DNA of 64,000 nucleotides from Haloflavibacter putidus (GCF_006546625.1 NZ_VIAR01000001.1:407477-471476); one strand, 5' to 3'. Positions 18,651-28,815 are shown, counted from the stretch's first letter. Made by a program: numbers and translations. Notes: a model not told the origin generated them from the letters alone.

Positions 18651-19919
18651 ATGAAAAGCTTGAATCATATACTCCCAAAAATCACCTTTGTTTGCATTGT
18701 GGTAGCAAGTTTTTTCCTGCCTATAAAAACCTCTATTAGCAATATTGGGCTTATTGGGTTGGTAGTAACTACCTTTTTATCTTTTGGTTTAAATGGTTTT
18801 CAAAAGAAAGGAAAATTAAGTTATTTTATTTTATTCTCGCCAATGGTGTTTTTTCTGCCATTGTTGTGGGGGTGGCTTTATTCTCCCGTAAAAGCAGACG
18901 CCTGGTACGAAATAAGTAAATACATCTTTTTAGGAATAACCCCGTTGTTTTTATTCCGTAAAGACATTGCCGCAAGTACTTTTAGAAAATATGCGTGCTA
19001 CGGCATTTTAAGCGGAACGGTATTAAGTGGTTTATTTTTATTAGTACTTAATTTCTATAACTACAGCCAAACTAATTATCCGCTGCATTGGTTGCTTAAT
19101 TATACTTTTACCAGTTTTAATTTTTTAAGTCCGTTAAAAGATATGCACCCCATTTATATGGGAATGTATTTTAGTATGGCCTTGGCCATTTTGTTATTTG
19201 CCAAGTTAAAACTGTCCAAAATAGTACAGGTTCTTTCGTTTGTAGTGTTAACGCTGGCAATTGTATTTTTTGCGTCGCGTATAATTTATGCCATTTTTAT
19301 CTTGTTGGTTTTGCTTTATCTATTACATAACTTATCTTTTAAATCCTTTGCGGTTCTAATAACCGGCGTACTTATTTTGGTGGTTTTGGGTTTTAATTTT
19401 GTGCAAAAAACCTATTTATATCAAAAAACCGTGAACAACACTATTTGGGAGCTGCAAGAAAATGCGGGTACGATTAATACAAGCAAAAGTCAAAAAGTAG
19501 ATTCTCGCTGGTCGCGTTGGCAAGTGGCGGTAGAAACCATAAAAGAAAAGCCAATTTTGGGCTATGGCGGAGGTGCAGAAAACGAAATTTTGTTGGAGAA
19601 ATACCAACAATACCAAATGAAAAACTCGGCCGAGATGCATTACAACGCACACAACCAGTTTCTAGGCTTTTTTATACGTTTTGGGGTTGTGGGTACATTA
19701 CTTCTATTGCTCTATTTTGTTAGAAACGGCATTACAGCATTTAAATATCAAAACCTGCTTTTTTTGTGTTTTCTAACCATTCTATTTTGGGCGTTTATGG
19801 TAGAGAATATTTTAGATCGTAATATGGGAATAAATTTCGTAGCGCTTTTCGGAACGCTTTTTTATGCTGAATTTTTAGCGAAAGAAACCAAAAACAAAGA
19901 AGATGAGGTGGCTAACTAA
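18651..19919 (+). CDS. O-antigen ligase family protein (third of four)
   Basis: The 422-residue polytopic protein has about 12 hydrophobic helices and a periplasmic loop ending in MHYNAHNQFLGFFIRFGVVG near residue 330, the Wzy_C/WaaL signature. The architecture is close to that of the gene at 15904, with which it may share ancestry. It overlaps the next gene by 17 bases. A ligase or polymerase role is likely but the two cannot be separated. Confidence 0.87.
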   Translation: MKSLNHILPKITFVCIVVASFFLPIKTSISNIGLIGLVVTTFLSFGLNGFQKKGKLSYFILFSPMVFFLPLLWGWLYSPVKADAWYEISKYIFLGITPLFLFRKDIAASTFRKYACYGILSGTVLSGLFLLVLNFYNYSQTNYPLHWLLNYTFTSFNFLSPLKDMHPIYMGMYFSMALAILLFAKLKLSKIVQVLSFVVLTLAIVFFASRIIYAIFILLVLLYLLHNLSFKSFAVLITGVLILVVLGFNFVQKTYLYQKTVNNTIWELQENAGTINTSKSQKVDSRWSRWQVAVETIKEKPILGYGGGAENEILLEKYQQYQMKNSAEMHYNAHNQFLGFFIRFGVVGTLLLLLYFVRNGITAFKYQNLLFLCFLTILFWAFMVENILDRNMGINFVALFGTLFYAEFLAKETKNKEDEVAN

Positions 19920-21069
19920 AGTTTCTAAAACAGAGGTTTTATTCTTTTTCCTGTTGCTGTTTTTCGGTATCGAATTTCTAAACAAAATCCAACTACACAT
20001 TTGGGGATCTGAATTTCTAATTCAAAAAATTATAAAATCCGTTTGTTTGGCTTTTATGCTTGTTTATATGCTGTTTAGAGAACCCAAAAAACTTATATGG
20101 CTGGCAGCGATAAGCTTTGTGTTTTTATTAGGACAATACTTTTTAAATAATTCTTTTAGTTATTTTAGTATTGTTGGTTTTGGCAGGTATTTTTTCTTTT
20201 TAAGTATGATGCTTTTTTTTCATCCACTTATACAAAGTGGTAAACAAGAACAGGAGAAAGTGTTTGGTTGGTGGGAAAAACTATTGTGGCTAAACAACAC
20301 TATAATTCTTATTGGTCTACTTTTCGGTCTGGAGATTTTTCGTTCGTATGGCGGAGAGCGTTGGGGATATAATGGTTTATTAATGGCTTCGGCCAACAGT
20401 ACTTATTTTTATATTGCTGCTTTAATTTATTTTTTAATTCGGTATAAAAAAGATTATTTTAAAAAAAGCTTGTTTTGGTTTACGCTTATCGCCAGTATAT
20501 GCACGGGTACAAAATCTGTTTATTTAGGAATATTACTGCTTGGTTTAATAGGCTTATTCCATTTAAACCTTCGCAAAAAAACAAAATCTGTTTTGCTAGC
20601 AGGTGTTGTTTTGCTTGGTTTTATTAGTATGTATATCCTGTTTACTTCCAAATTGTTTACAAGAATTGTTCGCGAGGATGGTTGGCTGTCGGCTATTTTA
20701 TCCTATCGTGATACCAAGTTTACCCAAGAAACCATTCCTTACGTGCACGAAAACTGGCATACAATACATTATCTTATCGGTGGTCTATCCAATCCGTTTA
20801 TTCGGCCACAAATGGAATTAATCGATTTATTTCTGTATTTCGGAGTCTTGGGCAGCGCATTATTCCTATATATATTTGCCCAGTTTTATTTTGATTTATT
20901 TCTTAGCAACTACCAAAAGTTAGTACTTTTAATCTTGCTCTTAATCCCAATTATCACAGGCAATTTTTTCTACAATGCTTCCGTTCCTATTTATTTAATC
21001 GTTCTAAAACTTGCTATAATAAATAAGACAAATTCCAAACCAAGGATTTTAAGCCAAAAATCCCTTTAA
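19903..21069 (+). CDS. Wzy-like polytopic membrane protein (fourth of four)
   Basis: The 388-residue protein has about 10 hydrophobic segments. A loop rich in aromatic residues and histidine (YVHENWHTIHYL near 285) is followed by PQMELIDLFLYFGVLGSALF, resembling the EMDxxDLFxxFGxxG segment of capsule-polymerase-like proteins. It is the least certain of the four candidates. The next gene has its own promoter box, so this may be the last gene of the upstream operon. Confidence 0.7.
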   Translation: MRWLTKVSKTEVLFFFLLLFFGIEFLNKIQLHIWGSEFLIQKIIKSVCLAFMLVYMLFREPKKLIWLAAISFVFLLGQYFLNNSFSYFSIVGFGRYFFFLSMMLFFHPLIQSGKQEQEKVFGWWEKLLWLNNTIILIGLLFGLEIFRSYGGERWGYNGLLMASANSTYFYIAALIYFLIRYKKDYFKKSLFWFTLIASICTGTKSVYLGILLLGLIGLFHLNLRKKTKSVLLAGVVLLGFISMYILFTSKLFTRIVREDGWLSAILSYRDTKFTQETIPYVHENWHTIHYLIGGLSNPFIRPQMELIDLFLYFGVLGSALFLYIFAQFYFDLFLSNYQKLVLLILLLIPIITGNFFYNASVPIYLIVLKLAIINKTNSKPRILSQKSL

Positions 21070-21084
21070 AATCTTCTAAAACCG

Positions 21085-21092
21085 TACTTTTG
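21085..21092 (+). promoter_or_regulatory. Candidate -7 box (TACTTTTG)
   Basis: A match to TAnnTTTG lies 14 bases before the GT26 gene, in the only gap of this part of the locus. It probably starts the transcript for GT26, ugd, the UDP-xylose synthase gene, the initiating transferase and GT2. Confidence 0.5.
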
Positions 21093-21106
21093 AATTTTTT
21101 AAATAT

Positions 21107-21850
21107 ATGGCGGCAGAACGCATAAAAATATTAAACACCTACATAGATAACCTCAGCATGCAAGAAACCCTGGCCTTGATAGATGCTAAAATTCAAGCTG
21201 AGGAATCTTTGCATCATACTGTTGTAAATGCCGGCAAAATTGTTGCGATGCAAAAAGATGAAAACTTACGAAAAAGCGTAAACGAAGCAGATCTCATTAA
21301 TGCCGATGGGCAAGCGGTAATCTGGGCATCAAAAATTTTAAACAAACCGTTAAAAGAGCGTGTTGCCGGTATAGATTTATTTGAAAATTTAATCGGTTTG
21401 GCGCAAAAGAAAAAGCACAGCATTTATTTGCTTGGCGCGAAAGAAGAAGTGGTAAGCAAACTGGTAAAAATAATCCAGAAAAAATACGGCAAAGATGTAA
21501 TTGCCGGTTTTAGAAATGGTTATTTTTCGGCAGAAGAAGAAAAGAAAATAGTAGAAGATATTGTGGCTAGCAATGCAAATATGTTATTTGTAGCCATGAG
21601 TTCTCCTAAAAAAGAGATATTTTTGCACCAGCATAGAAAAACCCTAAAGTCTGTTAATTTTATAATGGGCGTTGGAGGCAGTTTTGATGTCTTGTCCGGA
21701 AAAACCAAAAGAGCGCCACTTTGGATGCAAAAAGCCGGCTTAGAATGGTTTTACCGATTTCAACAAGAACCCAAACGAATGTGGAAAAGATATTTGGTGG
21801 GAAACACAAAATTTATAACCTTAGTACTAAAAGAAAAAATTAAAGCATGA
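21107..21850 (+). CDS. WecG/TagA/CpsF family glycosyltransferase (GT26)
   Basis: The 247-residue protein has the GT26 landmarks: VVNAGKIVAMQKD, the NADGQAVIW segment with the conserved aspartate, RVAGIDLFENL, SIYLLGAKEEV, and a C-terminal QEPKRMWKRYLVGN tail thought to contact the membrane. Family members transfer ManNAc(A) or other N-acetylhexosamines to a lipid-linked sugar. WecB, which makes UDP-ManNAc, is encoded at 26345, so UDP-ManNAc is a reasonable donor guess. It overlaps ugd by 4 bases. Confidence 0.93.
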   Translation: MAAERIKILNTYIDNLSMQETLALIDAKIQAEESLHHTVVNAGKIVAMQKDENLRKSVNEADLINADGQAVIWASKILNKPLKERVAGIDLFENLIGLAQKKKHSIYLLGAKEEVVSKLVKIIQKKYGKDVIAGFRNGYFSAEEEKKIVEDIVASNANMLFVAMSSPKKEIFLHQHRKTLKSVNFIMGVGGSFDVLSGKTKRAPLWMQKAGLEWFYRFQQEPKRMWKRYLVGNTKFITLVLKEKIKA

Positions 21851-23154
21851 AAATAACCGTAGTAGGAACAGGCTATGTAGGTCTGGTAACAGGAACTTGC
21901 CTAGCAGAAACCGGCAACGAAGTAGTTTGCGTAGATATAGACAAAGCAAAAGTAGAAAAAATGCGCAATGGGCAAGTACCCATTTACGAACCGCTTTTAG
22001 AAAGCTTGTTTGAACGTAATATAGAAGCTAACCGACTTAGTTTTACAACCAATCTACACGAAGGCTTAGACCACGGCGAAATTATTTTCTTAGCTTTACC
22101 AACACCAGACGGTGGCGATGGCTCGGCAGATTTGTCTTTTGTACTTAATGTAGCAGAAGATATTGGTAAATACATTACCTCTTACAAAGTAGTGGTAGAT
22201 AAAAGTACAGTTCCCGTTGGTACCGCAGACAAAGTACGCGAGACAATTGCTAAGTTTACGGAAACAGAATTTGATGTGGTTTCCAACCCGGAATTTCTAC
22301 GCGAAGGTTTTGCCGTAGACGATTTTCTTAAGCCAGAACGCATTGTTGTAGGTTCCGAAAGTCCGCGCGCAATAGATTTGATGGAGCGTTTATACAAACC
22401 TTTTGTACGCTCTGGCAATCCTATTTTAATTATGGATGAAAAATCTGCAGAGCTTACAAAATACGCGGCCAATTCCTTTTTGGCAACCAAAATCACCTTT
22501 ATGAACGAGATTGCCAACTATTGCGAAAAAGTTGGCGCAGATGTAGACAAAGTAAGAATTGGTATGGGCACCGACTCTCGTATTGGTAAACGCTTTTTGT
22601 TTCCCGGTATTGGTTACGGCGGCTCTTGTTTCCCTAAAGATGTAAAAGCTTTAAAAAATTCTGGTAAAGAAGCCAACTACGATTTTAAGATTTTAGAATC
22701 TGTGGTAGATGTAAATACCAAGCAAAAGACTAGTTTACTTCCTAAAATAAAAGAATATTTTAACCAAGATTTAAACGGAAAAACCATTGCTTTATGGGGC
22801 TTATCTTTTAAACCGGAAACAGACGATATTCGCGAAGCGCCATCTTTATATATGATAGAGGAATTGCTTGCCAACGGAGCGAAAGTAGTTGCTTTTGATC
22901 CTGAAGCTATGCAGAATGTAAAAGATAAAATTGGAGACAAAATCTCTTACACTTCAGATATGTATGCAGCCTTAAAAGATGCAGATGCTTTGGTTATCGC
23001 TACAGAATGGAGTATTTTTAGAACTCCCGATTTTAAACGAATAAAAGAAAGCTTGGTAAATCCGGTGATTTTTGACGGACGTAACCTCTACGAAATAGAA
23101 GAAATAAAAGAAGCAGGATTTCAATATTATTCTATAGGGAGAAAAACAGTATAA
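21847..23154 (+). CDS. ugd: UDP-glucose 6-dehydrogenase
   Basis: Ugd oxidises UDP-glucose to UDP-glucuronate with two NAD+. The N-terminal motif [17 protein letters not shown] is at 7-23. The catalytic cysteine lies in [13 protein letters not shown] near residue 265, and the C-terminal UDP-binding domain has [16 protein letters not shown]. The 435-residue length is usual. It overlaps the next gene by one base; that gene decarboxylates its product, so the two make UDP-xylose from UDP-glucose. Confidence 0.97.
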   Translation: MKITVVGTGYVGLVTGTCLAETGNEVVCVDIDKAKVEKMRNGQVPIYEPLLESLFERNIEANRLSFTTNLHEGLDHGEIIFLALPTPDGGDGSADLSFVLNVAEDIGKYITSYKVVVDKSTVPVGTADKVRETIAKFTETEFDVVSNPEFLREGFAVDDFLKPERIVVGSESPRAIDLMERLYKPFVRSGNPILIMDEKSAELTKYAANSFLATKITFMNEIANYCEKVGADVDKVRIGMGTDSRIGKRFLFPGIGYGGSCFPKDVKALKNSGKEANYDFKILESVVDVNTKQKTSLLPKIKEYFNQDLNGKTIALWGLSFKPETDDIREAPSLYMIEELLANGAKVVAFDPEAMQNVKDKIGDKISYTSDMYAALKDADALVIATEWSIFRTPDFKRIKESLVNPVIFDGRNLYEIEEIKEAGFQYYSIGRKTV

Positions 23155-24146
23155 TGATGAGCAAACGCATTTTGATTACCGGTGCCGCCGGATTTTTGGG
23201 TTCGCATTTATGCGATAAATTTATAAAAGAAGGTTATCGCGTAATCGGAATGGATAACCTTATAACCGGCGATCTAAAAAATATAGAGCATCTTTTTGGC
23301 GACGAAAACTTTGAGTTTGCCCACCACGATGTTACCAAATTTGTACACGTGCCCGGCAAACTAGATTATATCTTGCATTTTGCGTCGCCGGCAAGTCCTA
23401 TAGATTATTTAAAAATTCCTATCCAAACCTTAAAAGTAGGCAGTTTAGGTACGCATAATTTATTAGGCTTGGCCAAAGAAAAAAACGCAAGAATATTAAT
23501 TGCCAGCACCTCAGAAGTTTATGGTGATCCGCAGGTGCATCCGCAAACAGAAGAATATTACGGAAATGTAAACGCCATTGGTCCGCGCGGAGTTTATGAC
23601 GAAGCCAAGCGTTTTCAAGAATCTATAACTATGGCTTATCACCGTTTTCACGGATTAGAGACGCGCATAGTAAGAATATTTAATACCTACGGACCAAGAA
23701 TGCGCCTAAACGACGGGCGCGTAATTCCTGCCTTTATTGGGCAAGCTTTGCGCGGAGAAGATTTAACCGTTTTTGGAGACGGCTCGCAAACCCGTTCTTT
23801 TTGCTATGTAGACGATCAAATAGATGGTATTTATAAACTCTTGCTTAGCGATTATAGCAATCCGGTAAACATTGGCAATCCATACGAAATTACCATAAAA
23901 GATTTTGCCGAAGAGATTATAAAACTTACCGGAACAGAACAAAAAATAACCTATAAGCCTTTACCAAAAGACGACCCAATGCAACGCCAACCAGATATTA
24001 GTAAAGCCAAAGAGGTGCTTGGTTGGGAGCCAAAAGTAGATAGGGAAGAAGGTATGCAAAAAACCTACGCTTATTTTAAAACCTTATCTGCAGAAGAATT
24101 GCAGAAAAAAGAACACAAAGATTTCTCTAAGCACATTATAAAGTAG
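23154..24146 (+). CDS. UDP-glucuronate decarboxylase (UDP-xylose synthase)
   Basis: The 330-residue extended SDR has [14 protein letters not shown] at 9-22, the family-specific stretch [28 protein letters not shown], catalytic YDEAK near 154, and [10 protein letters not shown]. These match UXS enzymes, which convert UDP-glucuronate to UDP-xylose, more closely than epimerases. It lies directly after ugd, its substrate supplier. Two ATG codons lie in tandem at 23154 and 23157 and either could be used. Confidence 0.94.
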   Translation: MMSKRILITGAAGFLGSHLCDKFIKEGYRVIGMDNLITGDLKNIEHLFGDENFEFAHHDVTKFVHVPGKLDYILHFASPASPIDYLKIPIQTLKVGSLGTHNLLGLAKEKNARILIASTSEVYGDPQVHPQTEEYYGNVNAIGPRGVYDEAKRFQESITMAYHRFHGLETRIVRIFNTYGPRMRLNDGRVIPAFIGQALRGEDLTVFGDGSQTRSFCYVDDQIDGIYKLLLSDYSNPVNIGNPYEITIKDFAEEIIKLTGTEQKITYKPLPKDDPMQRQPDISKAKEVLGWEPKVDREEGMQKTYAYFKTLSAEELQKKEHKDFSKHIIK

Positions 24147-24154
24147 CCAAAAAA

Positions 24155-25510
24155 ATGCTGGTAAAGCAAGGAAGATATTCGGGATATTTACGACCGTTGG
24201 CTTATATTATAGATCTAGCCATCATTCTTGTATTTGCTTTACAGTTTAATTTTGGATTGGTAGATTACTTCAATTACGCCATTTTTGTATCTATTGGCTG
24301 GCTGGTACTTTCGCTAAAATCTAACTTTTACGAAGTTTACCGTTTTACCGGTCTTACCAAAATATTATCGCTTAGTTTTTTACAATTTGTTCTTTTTGGC
24401 CTTGTAGTTTTCTCTTTTTTCGGACTTTTTGAAGAATTAAGTAGACCCGCCTGGCGAATTTTTAATTACATAGGCAAGGTTTTCTTGCTTATTGTAGCTT
24501 TTAAACTTACAGTTTTTTACCTGCTAAAACCCTATAGAAAACTTTTGGGTGGTAATTTTAGAAAGACAGTAATTATTGGTAAAAACAGCAAAACTAGACG
24601 TCTTAAAGATTTCTTCGATAAGAATCCGGTTTATGGTTATAAATGCGACAAAGTATTTGCCCTAGATCAAAATGAAAATTTTCTTATAGAAGACTGCTTT
24701 GCTTATATTATAGAAAACAATATTGACGAAATTTACTGCTCTATCTCAGAGCTTACCAACGTACAAACACATAAAATAATAGACTTTGCAGACAACAATC
24801 TAAAAGTACTTAAATTCTTACCAGACAATAAAGATATTTATTCCATGCAAACCAAAATGGAATATTATGGCTATTTACCTATTTTATCTTTACGGAATAT
24901 TCCTATAGAAGATCCCATAAATCAATTTATAAAACGCAGTTTTGATATTTTAGTTTCGCTTTTTGTAATTGTTTTTATTCTCTCTTGGCTAACGCCTATT
25001 TTGGCAATATTCATCAAATTGGGATCCAGAGGACCGGTTTTTTTCCGTCAACGCAGAAACGGCTTAGATTACAAAGAGTTTTACTGTTATAAATTTCGCT
25101 CTATGAAGTTAAATCCGCAAGCGAATTTGCATCAAGTATCACGCAACGATAAACGCATTACCGGCATTGGTAAATTTATGCGTAAAACCAGCATAGACGA
25201 GATGCCGCAGTTTATAAATGTTTTATTGGGAGATATGTCGGTAGTTGGTCCGCGACCGCATATGGTAAGCCACACACATATGTATGCAGAGCGTATAGAT
25301 AAATTTATGGTGCGGCATTTTGTAAAACCCGGCATTACCGGTTTGGCACAAACCAGTGGTTTTCGCGGTGAAGTAGAAAGCGATTACGATATTATAAACC
25401 GTGTAAAATACGATATTTTTTATATAGAAAACTGGTCGCTTTTACTCGATTTAAAGATTATATTCCAAACAATTTTTAATGCCCTTAAAGGGGAAGAAAA
25501 AGCGTATTAG
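24155..25510 (+). CDS. Undecaprenyl-phosphate sugar phosphotransferase (WcaJ-like)
   Basis: The 451-residue protein has four N-terminal membrane helices, a CoA-binding-like middle domain, a fifth hydrophobic segment near 265 and a C-terminal bacterial sugar-transferase domain with RQRRNGLDYKEFYCYKFRSM, DEMPQFINVLLGDMSVVGPR and ITGLAQTSGFRGE. Such polyisoprenyl-phosphate hexose-1-phosphate transferases load the first sugar (often glucose or galactose) on undecaprenyl phosphate. It is the natural initiating enzyme for this locus. Confidence 0.95.
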   Translation: MLVKQGRYSGYLRPLAYIIDLAIILVFALQFNFGLVDYFNYAIFVSIGWLVLSLKSNFYEVYRFTGLTKILSLSFLQFVLFGLVVFSFFGLFEELSRPAWRIFNYIGKVFLLIVAFKLTVFYLLKPYRKLLGGNFRKTVIIGKNSKTRRLKDFFDKNPVYGYKCDKVFALDQNENFLIEDCFAYIIENNIDEIYCSISELTNVQTHKIIDFADNNLKVLKFLPDNKDIYSMQTKMEYYGYLPILSLRNIPIEDPINQFIKRSFDILVSLFVIVFILSWLTPILAIFIKLGSRGPVFFRQRRNGLDYKEFYCYKFRSMKLNPQANLHQVSRNDKRITGIGKFMRKTSIDEMPQFINVLLGDMSVVGPRPHMVSHTHMYAERIDKFMVRHFVKPGITGLAQTSGFRGEVESDYDIINRVKYDIFYIENWSLLLDLKIIFQTIFNALKGEEKAY

Positions 25511-26263
25511 ATGAACGATAAAGTCTCGATAATAACGCCAACCTATAATTCTGCAAAATTTATTCTTCAAACCATTAAATCGGTGCAAAACCAAACGCAT
25601 CATAATTGGGAAATGCTGCTTACAGATGATTGCTCTACAGATAATACAGCAGAAATAATCAAAACCGAAGCAGAAAAAGACCCAAGAATCAAGCTTTTTA
25701 CCTTAGCGGAAAACTCCGGTCCGGCAGTTGCCAGAAATAATTCTATTAAAAATGCAACGGGAAAATATATGGCTTTTTTAGACGCAGATGATATTTGGTT
25801 TGATTTTCATTTAAAAAATAGCATTAAAACCATTCAAGAAACGGGCGTAGGTTTTGTTTTTGCTTCTTACAAGCGTTCTAACGAAGCTTTAGAATTTGTA
25901 CACTCTGATTTTATAGTACCGGAAAAAGCCACCTATACAGATATCTTAAAATCGAATTCTATCTCTTGCCTGACTGCTTTTTTAGATATAGAAAAATTGG
26001 GTAAAAAATATATGCCGTTGGTTAGAAAACGTCAAGATATGGGACTTTGGTTAAGCTATTTAAAAGAAGTTCCTCACGCAATTGGTATAAAAGAATGCCA
26101 CGCCATTTACAGGATGCGAGATGATTCTTTATCTCGCGATAAAAAGAAGCTAATAAAATACCAATGGGAATTTTATAGAAAGGTAGAAAAACTCAATCCA
26201 ATTCAATCTGCTTATTATTTGATGAACTGGATGTATTTAGGTTATAAAAAATATAAAAATTAA
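25511..26263 (+). CDS. Glycosyltransferase, GT2 family
   Basis: The 250-residue protein begins VSIITPTYNSAKFI and has the GT-A nucleotide motifs TDDCSTDNT near 38 and FLDADD near 92, followed by a shorter acceptor domain. It acts in the cytoplasm on lipid-linked intermediates. It starts immediately after the stop of the initiating transferase. It is the last plus-strand gene of the locus; the next two genes converge on it. Donor sugar is unknown. Confidence 0.93.
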   Translation: MNDKVSIITPTYNSAKFILQTIKSVQNQTHHNWEMLLTDDCSTDNTAEIIKTEAEKDPRIKLFTLAENSGPAVARNNSIKNATGKYMAFLDADDIWFDFHLKNSIKTIQETGVGFVFASYKRSNEALEFVHSDFIVPEKATYTDILKSNSISCLTAFLDIEKLGKKYMPLVRKRQDMGLWLSYLKEVPHAIGIKECHAIYRMRDDSLSRDKKKLIKYQWEFYRKVEKLNPIQSAYYLMNWMYLGYKKYKN

Positions 26264-26344
26264 GGTTTTCTGTTTTTTACAACTGCAACTTTTACAAAAA
26301 AGTAAAAGCTTAATTCTTTAAATCTATTATTCGAGAATTAGCCG

Positions 26345-27451
26345 TTAAACTGCTTGAATAGTATATAATTCGATCAAATGCTTCACAATCCTTTCCGAAG
26401 TTTTACCATCCCACAAATCTGGGGCAGAAGCTTTTTTCCACTTACCGGAATTTAAGGTTTTAAAAGCTTGTTTAATTTTTTCCAAATCAGAGCCTACCAA
26501 TTCATTTGAGCCAATTTCGCAAGTTTCCGGACGCTCGGTCGAGTCTCTAAAAGTTATGCAAGGAATGTTCAGCATTGTGGTTTCTTCCGTAATGCCACCA
26601 GAATCGGTTAAAACCGCAAAGGCATTTTTTATCAAATAAATAAAATTAAGATACCCCTGGGGTTCTACATAATGCAAATTGTCGTAGTTGAGGTTTAAAT
26701 TTTGCAGCAACTTTTTGGTACGCGGATGTACCGGAAAAATAATAGGCTTTCCTTGCGATTTTTCTACAATAGTAGAAATTAACGATTTTAACTGGGTTTC
26801 TTCGTCCACGTTAGATGGTCTGTGCAAGGTCATAACATAATACGATTTTTCTTGCAAGTTTAGCTTGTCATAAAAAGCTGGTTTTTCTATGCGATCCAGA
26901 TTTTTAAAAAGCGTGTCTATCATTACGTTTCCTACCAAGAATAATTGCTTTTCGGTTTTACCGGAAGCCAACAAGTTTTGGTTCGCCAGCTTGGTAGTTG
27001 TAAAAAAATAATCGGTAATACTATCGGTTACAATGCGGTTTATTTCTTCGGGCATTTTCATATCGCCAGAGCGTATTCCGCCTTCTACGTGGGCAACATC
27101 TGTGTTTAACTTTTTGGCTACAATAGCACAAGCCATCGTAGAGGTAACATCGCCAACCACCAAAACCAAATCTGCCGGATTCTCGAGAAGTTCCGTTTCA
27201 AACTTAGTCATAATTTGCGCGGTTTGTTCGGCTTGCGAGCCACTTTTTACTTCCAAATTGATATCTGGATGCGGAATGTTAAGTTCTTCAAAAAAAGTAG
27301 CACTTAACCTTTTATCGTAATGTTGCCCGGTATGTACCAAACGGTAACCTATATTTTTACCCTGGTTTTTTGCGTGGTTAATAGCTGCAATAATAGGCGC
27401 AATTTTCATAAAGTTGGGTCGCGCACCGGCAATGATGGTTATTTTAAGCAT
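26345..27451 (-). CDS. wecB: UDP-N-acetylglucosamine 2-epimerase (non-hydrolysing)
   Basis: WecB interconverts UDP-GlcNAc and UDP-ManNAc. The 368-residue GT-B-fold protein has the opening TIIAGARPNFMKIAPI, VHTGQHYDKRLS, VVGDVTSTMACA, HVEGGIRSGDMKMPEEINR, FPVHPRTKK and LTDSGGITEETTML, all family hallmarks. It shares an operon with the CapK-like gene upstream (8-base overlap). It is oriented against the main locus but supplies a likely donor for the GT26 enzyme. Confidence 0.96.
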   Translation of the reverse strand: MLKITIIAGARPNFMKIAPIIAAINHAKNQGKNIGYRLVHTGQHYDKRLSATFFEELNIPHPDINLEVKSGSQAEQTAQIMTKFETELLENPADLVLVVGDVTSTMACAIVAKKLNTDVAHVEGGIRSGDMKMPEEINRIVTDSITDYFFTTTKLANQNLLASGKTEKQLFLVGNVMIDTLFKNLDRIEKPAFYDKLNLQEKSYYVMTLHRPSNVDEETQLKSLISTIVEKSQGKPIIFPVHPRTKKLLQNLNLNYDNLHYVEPQGYLNFIYLIKNAFAVLTDSGGITEETTMLNIPCITFRDSTERPETCEIGSNELVGSDLEKIKQAFKTLNSGKWKKASAPDLWDGKTSERIVKHLIELYTIQAV

Positions 27452-28766
27452 CTTGATTTACTTTTGATATAAACTGTTTGAGTTTACCACTTTTAGAACG
27501 CTCTAATTGCTTAAATCTTTTAAATTTTAATTTTAATCCTGGTTCTAAATAAGTGGCAATAGCTTTTGTTATTTTATCTTTCTTGGCGTCTGATAAATCT
27601 TCTTCCGCGCAGTATTCTATATGAAATTCGGCTGTTGTTTCTTGTATTATTTTTATTTCTTTTACCAAGCCGGCATCTTCTATAACAGATTTGGTTACGT
27701 AATAAAAACTAAGCGCAGGCACTTTTTTTCCGCTTGGTAAAAGCGCAAACTGATTGGTTCTGCCTATCAATTTTTTTAAAATAGGTTTCTGTGGCGTACT
27801 TTTTTTGTCTAAAACCCCAATATCGCCAATTTTATAACGAATAAACGGATGCGCTTGATTATAAAGCGAAGTAATTACCACAGCCCCTTCTTCGCCGTAA
27901 GGCAAAACATTACCTATATCGTCTACAATTTCTACAAATAAAGTTTTATTGTTTACAAGCCAATCTCCTTTTGGGTTTTCAAAAGCTATAATGTCTAATT
28001 CGCTTGCGCCATATTCGTTTACAATAGGAATGCCTAATTGTTTTTGCAATAAAATTTTATCTTTTTCAAAAAGCATTTCGCTAGTGGTAATGCAAACTTT
28101 TAAGCTAGGACAAACTACTTTTAAGACGATGTTTTTCTTTTGTAAAAATTTAGCAAAAAGCACGATAGAACTGGTGTAACCGTTAAGAAGCTCGAAAGGT
28201 TTTTTCTGAAAGCGTTGTAAAAAACCTTCCAGTTTTTTATCCGATAAATCAAAAATATCCAACCGAAAGCGATTGGCCATAAAGTCTTTCAATCGCTCTT
28301 TATAATACCCTTTAAAATCTTTCGGAATTCCGTAAAAACGCGCTTCTAAAGAAGAACCCATTTTTATATTGTACTGCGAGTAAAGCCAAATAATATGCGC
28401 CCAAGTTAATGCGTGTGCATATTTGTCTTTTGCAAAAACAAACGGATTACCGCTAGAACCAGAAGTTTTGTTTACAAAAATGTCTTTTTTATTGTAATTT
28501 TCACTTAGTCGTTCGTCTAAAGGTTTTTGTAAATCTTGCTTGGTCATTATAGGAATTTCCGACCAATTTTCAGGGAACTTGCCATTTAATAAAGCTCTAA
28601 AATGTGGATTTTTATCAAAGTGAAATTTTGCGATTTCCCACTTTTTCCGTTCGCTATAATCTTCAGAATTACTCTCTAATTCCTGTCTTATTTGCTGCAA
28701 TTGCTGTTTTGCTTCCGTTAACGGAAAACCTTTTACTTGCAATACTTTTTCAAACAGATTAGACAA
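27444..28766 (-). CDS. CapK / phenylacetate-CoA-ligase-like adenylate-forming protein
   Basis: The 440-residue protein resembles the CapK branch of the ANL superfamily: NKTSGSSGNPFVFAKD near residue 105 is the phosphate-binding loop, EYGASELDIIAFE is the A5-like motif, and FIRYKIGDIGVL the ribose-contacting aspartate region. Members lie in capsule loci of many bacteria but their substrate is not settled; some adenylate carboxylic acids for transfer to sugars. It precedes wecB on the minus strand. This is probably not a true phenylacetate catabolic gene, as no paa pathway is visible. Confidence 0.88.
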   Translation of the reverse strand: MSNLFEKVLQVKGFPLTEAKQQLQQIRQELESNSEDYSERKKWEIAKFHFDKNPHFRALLNGKFPENWSEIPIMTKQDLQKPLDERLSENYNKKDIFVNKTSGSSGNPFVFAKDKYAHALTWAHIIWLYSQYNIKMGSSLEARFYGIPKDFKGYYKERLKDFMANRFRLDIFDLSDKKLEGFLQRFQKKPFELLNGYTSSIVLFAKFLQKKNIVLKVVCPSLKVCITTSEMLFEKDKILLQKQLGIPIVNEYGASELDIIAFENPKGDWLVNNKTLFVEIVDDIGNVLPYGEEGAVVITSLYNQAHPFIRYKIGDIGVLDKKSTPQKPILKKLIGRTNQFALLPSGKKVPALSFYYVTKSVIEDAGLVKEIKIIQETTAEFHIEYCAEEDLSDAKKDKITKAIATYLEPGLKLKFKRFKQLERSKSGKLKQFISKVNQDA

Positions 28767-28807
28767 TTTTTCCCATAATTTAATTAGTCTGGCAATTTAC
28801 AAACAAT

Positions 28808-28815
28808 TATTTTTG
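28808..28815 (+). promoter_or_regulatory. Candidate -7 box for purD (TATTTTTG)
   Basis: A TAnnTTTG match lies 27 bases before the purD ATG in the divergent gap between capK-like and purD. Confidence 0.5.

Noticed and set aside
18294..18678. Two long minus-strand frames opposite the acyltransferase
   Set aside because: They are shadows of the hexapeptide-repeat gene; both lack family features.
26289..26308. Bidirectional terminator between GT2 and wecB
   Set aside because: CTTTTAC/GTAAAAG gives only a weak 7-bp AT-rich stem, so I do not list it as a feature.
27444..28766. True phenylacetate-CoA ligase
   Set aside because: It is the CapK branch in a surface-polysaccharide setting with no phenylacetate catabolic genes.
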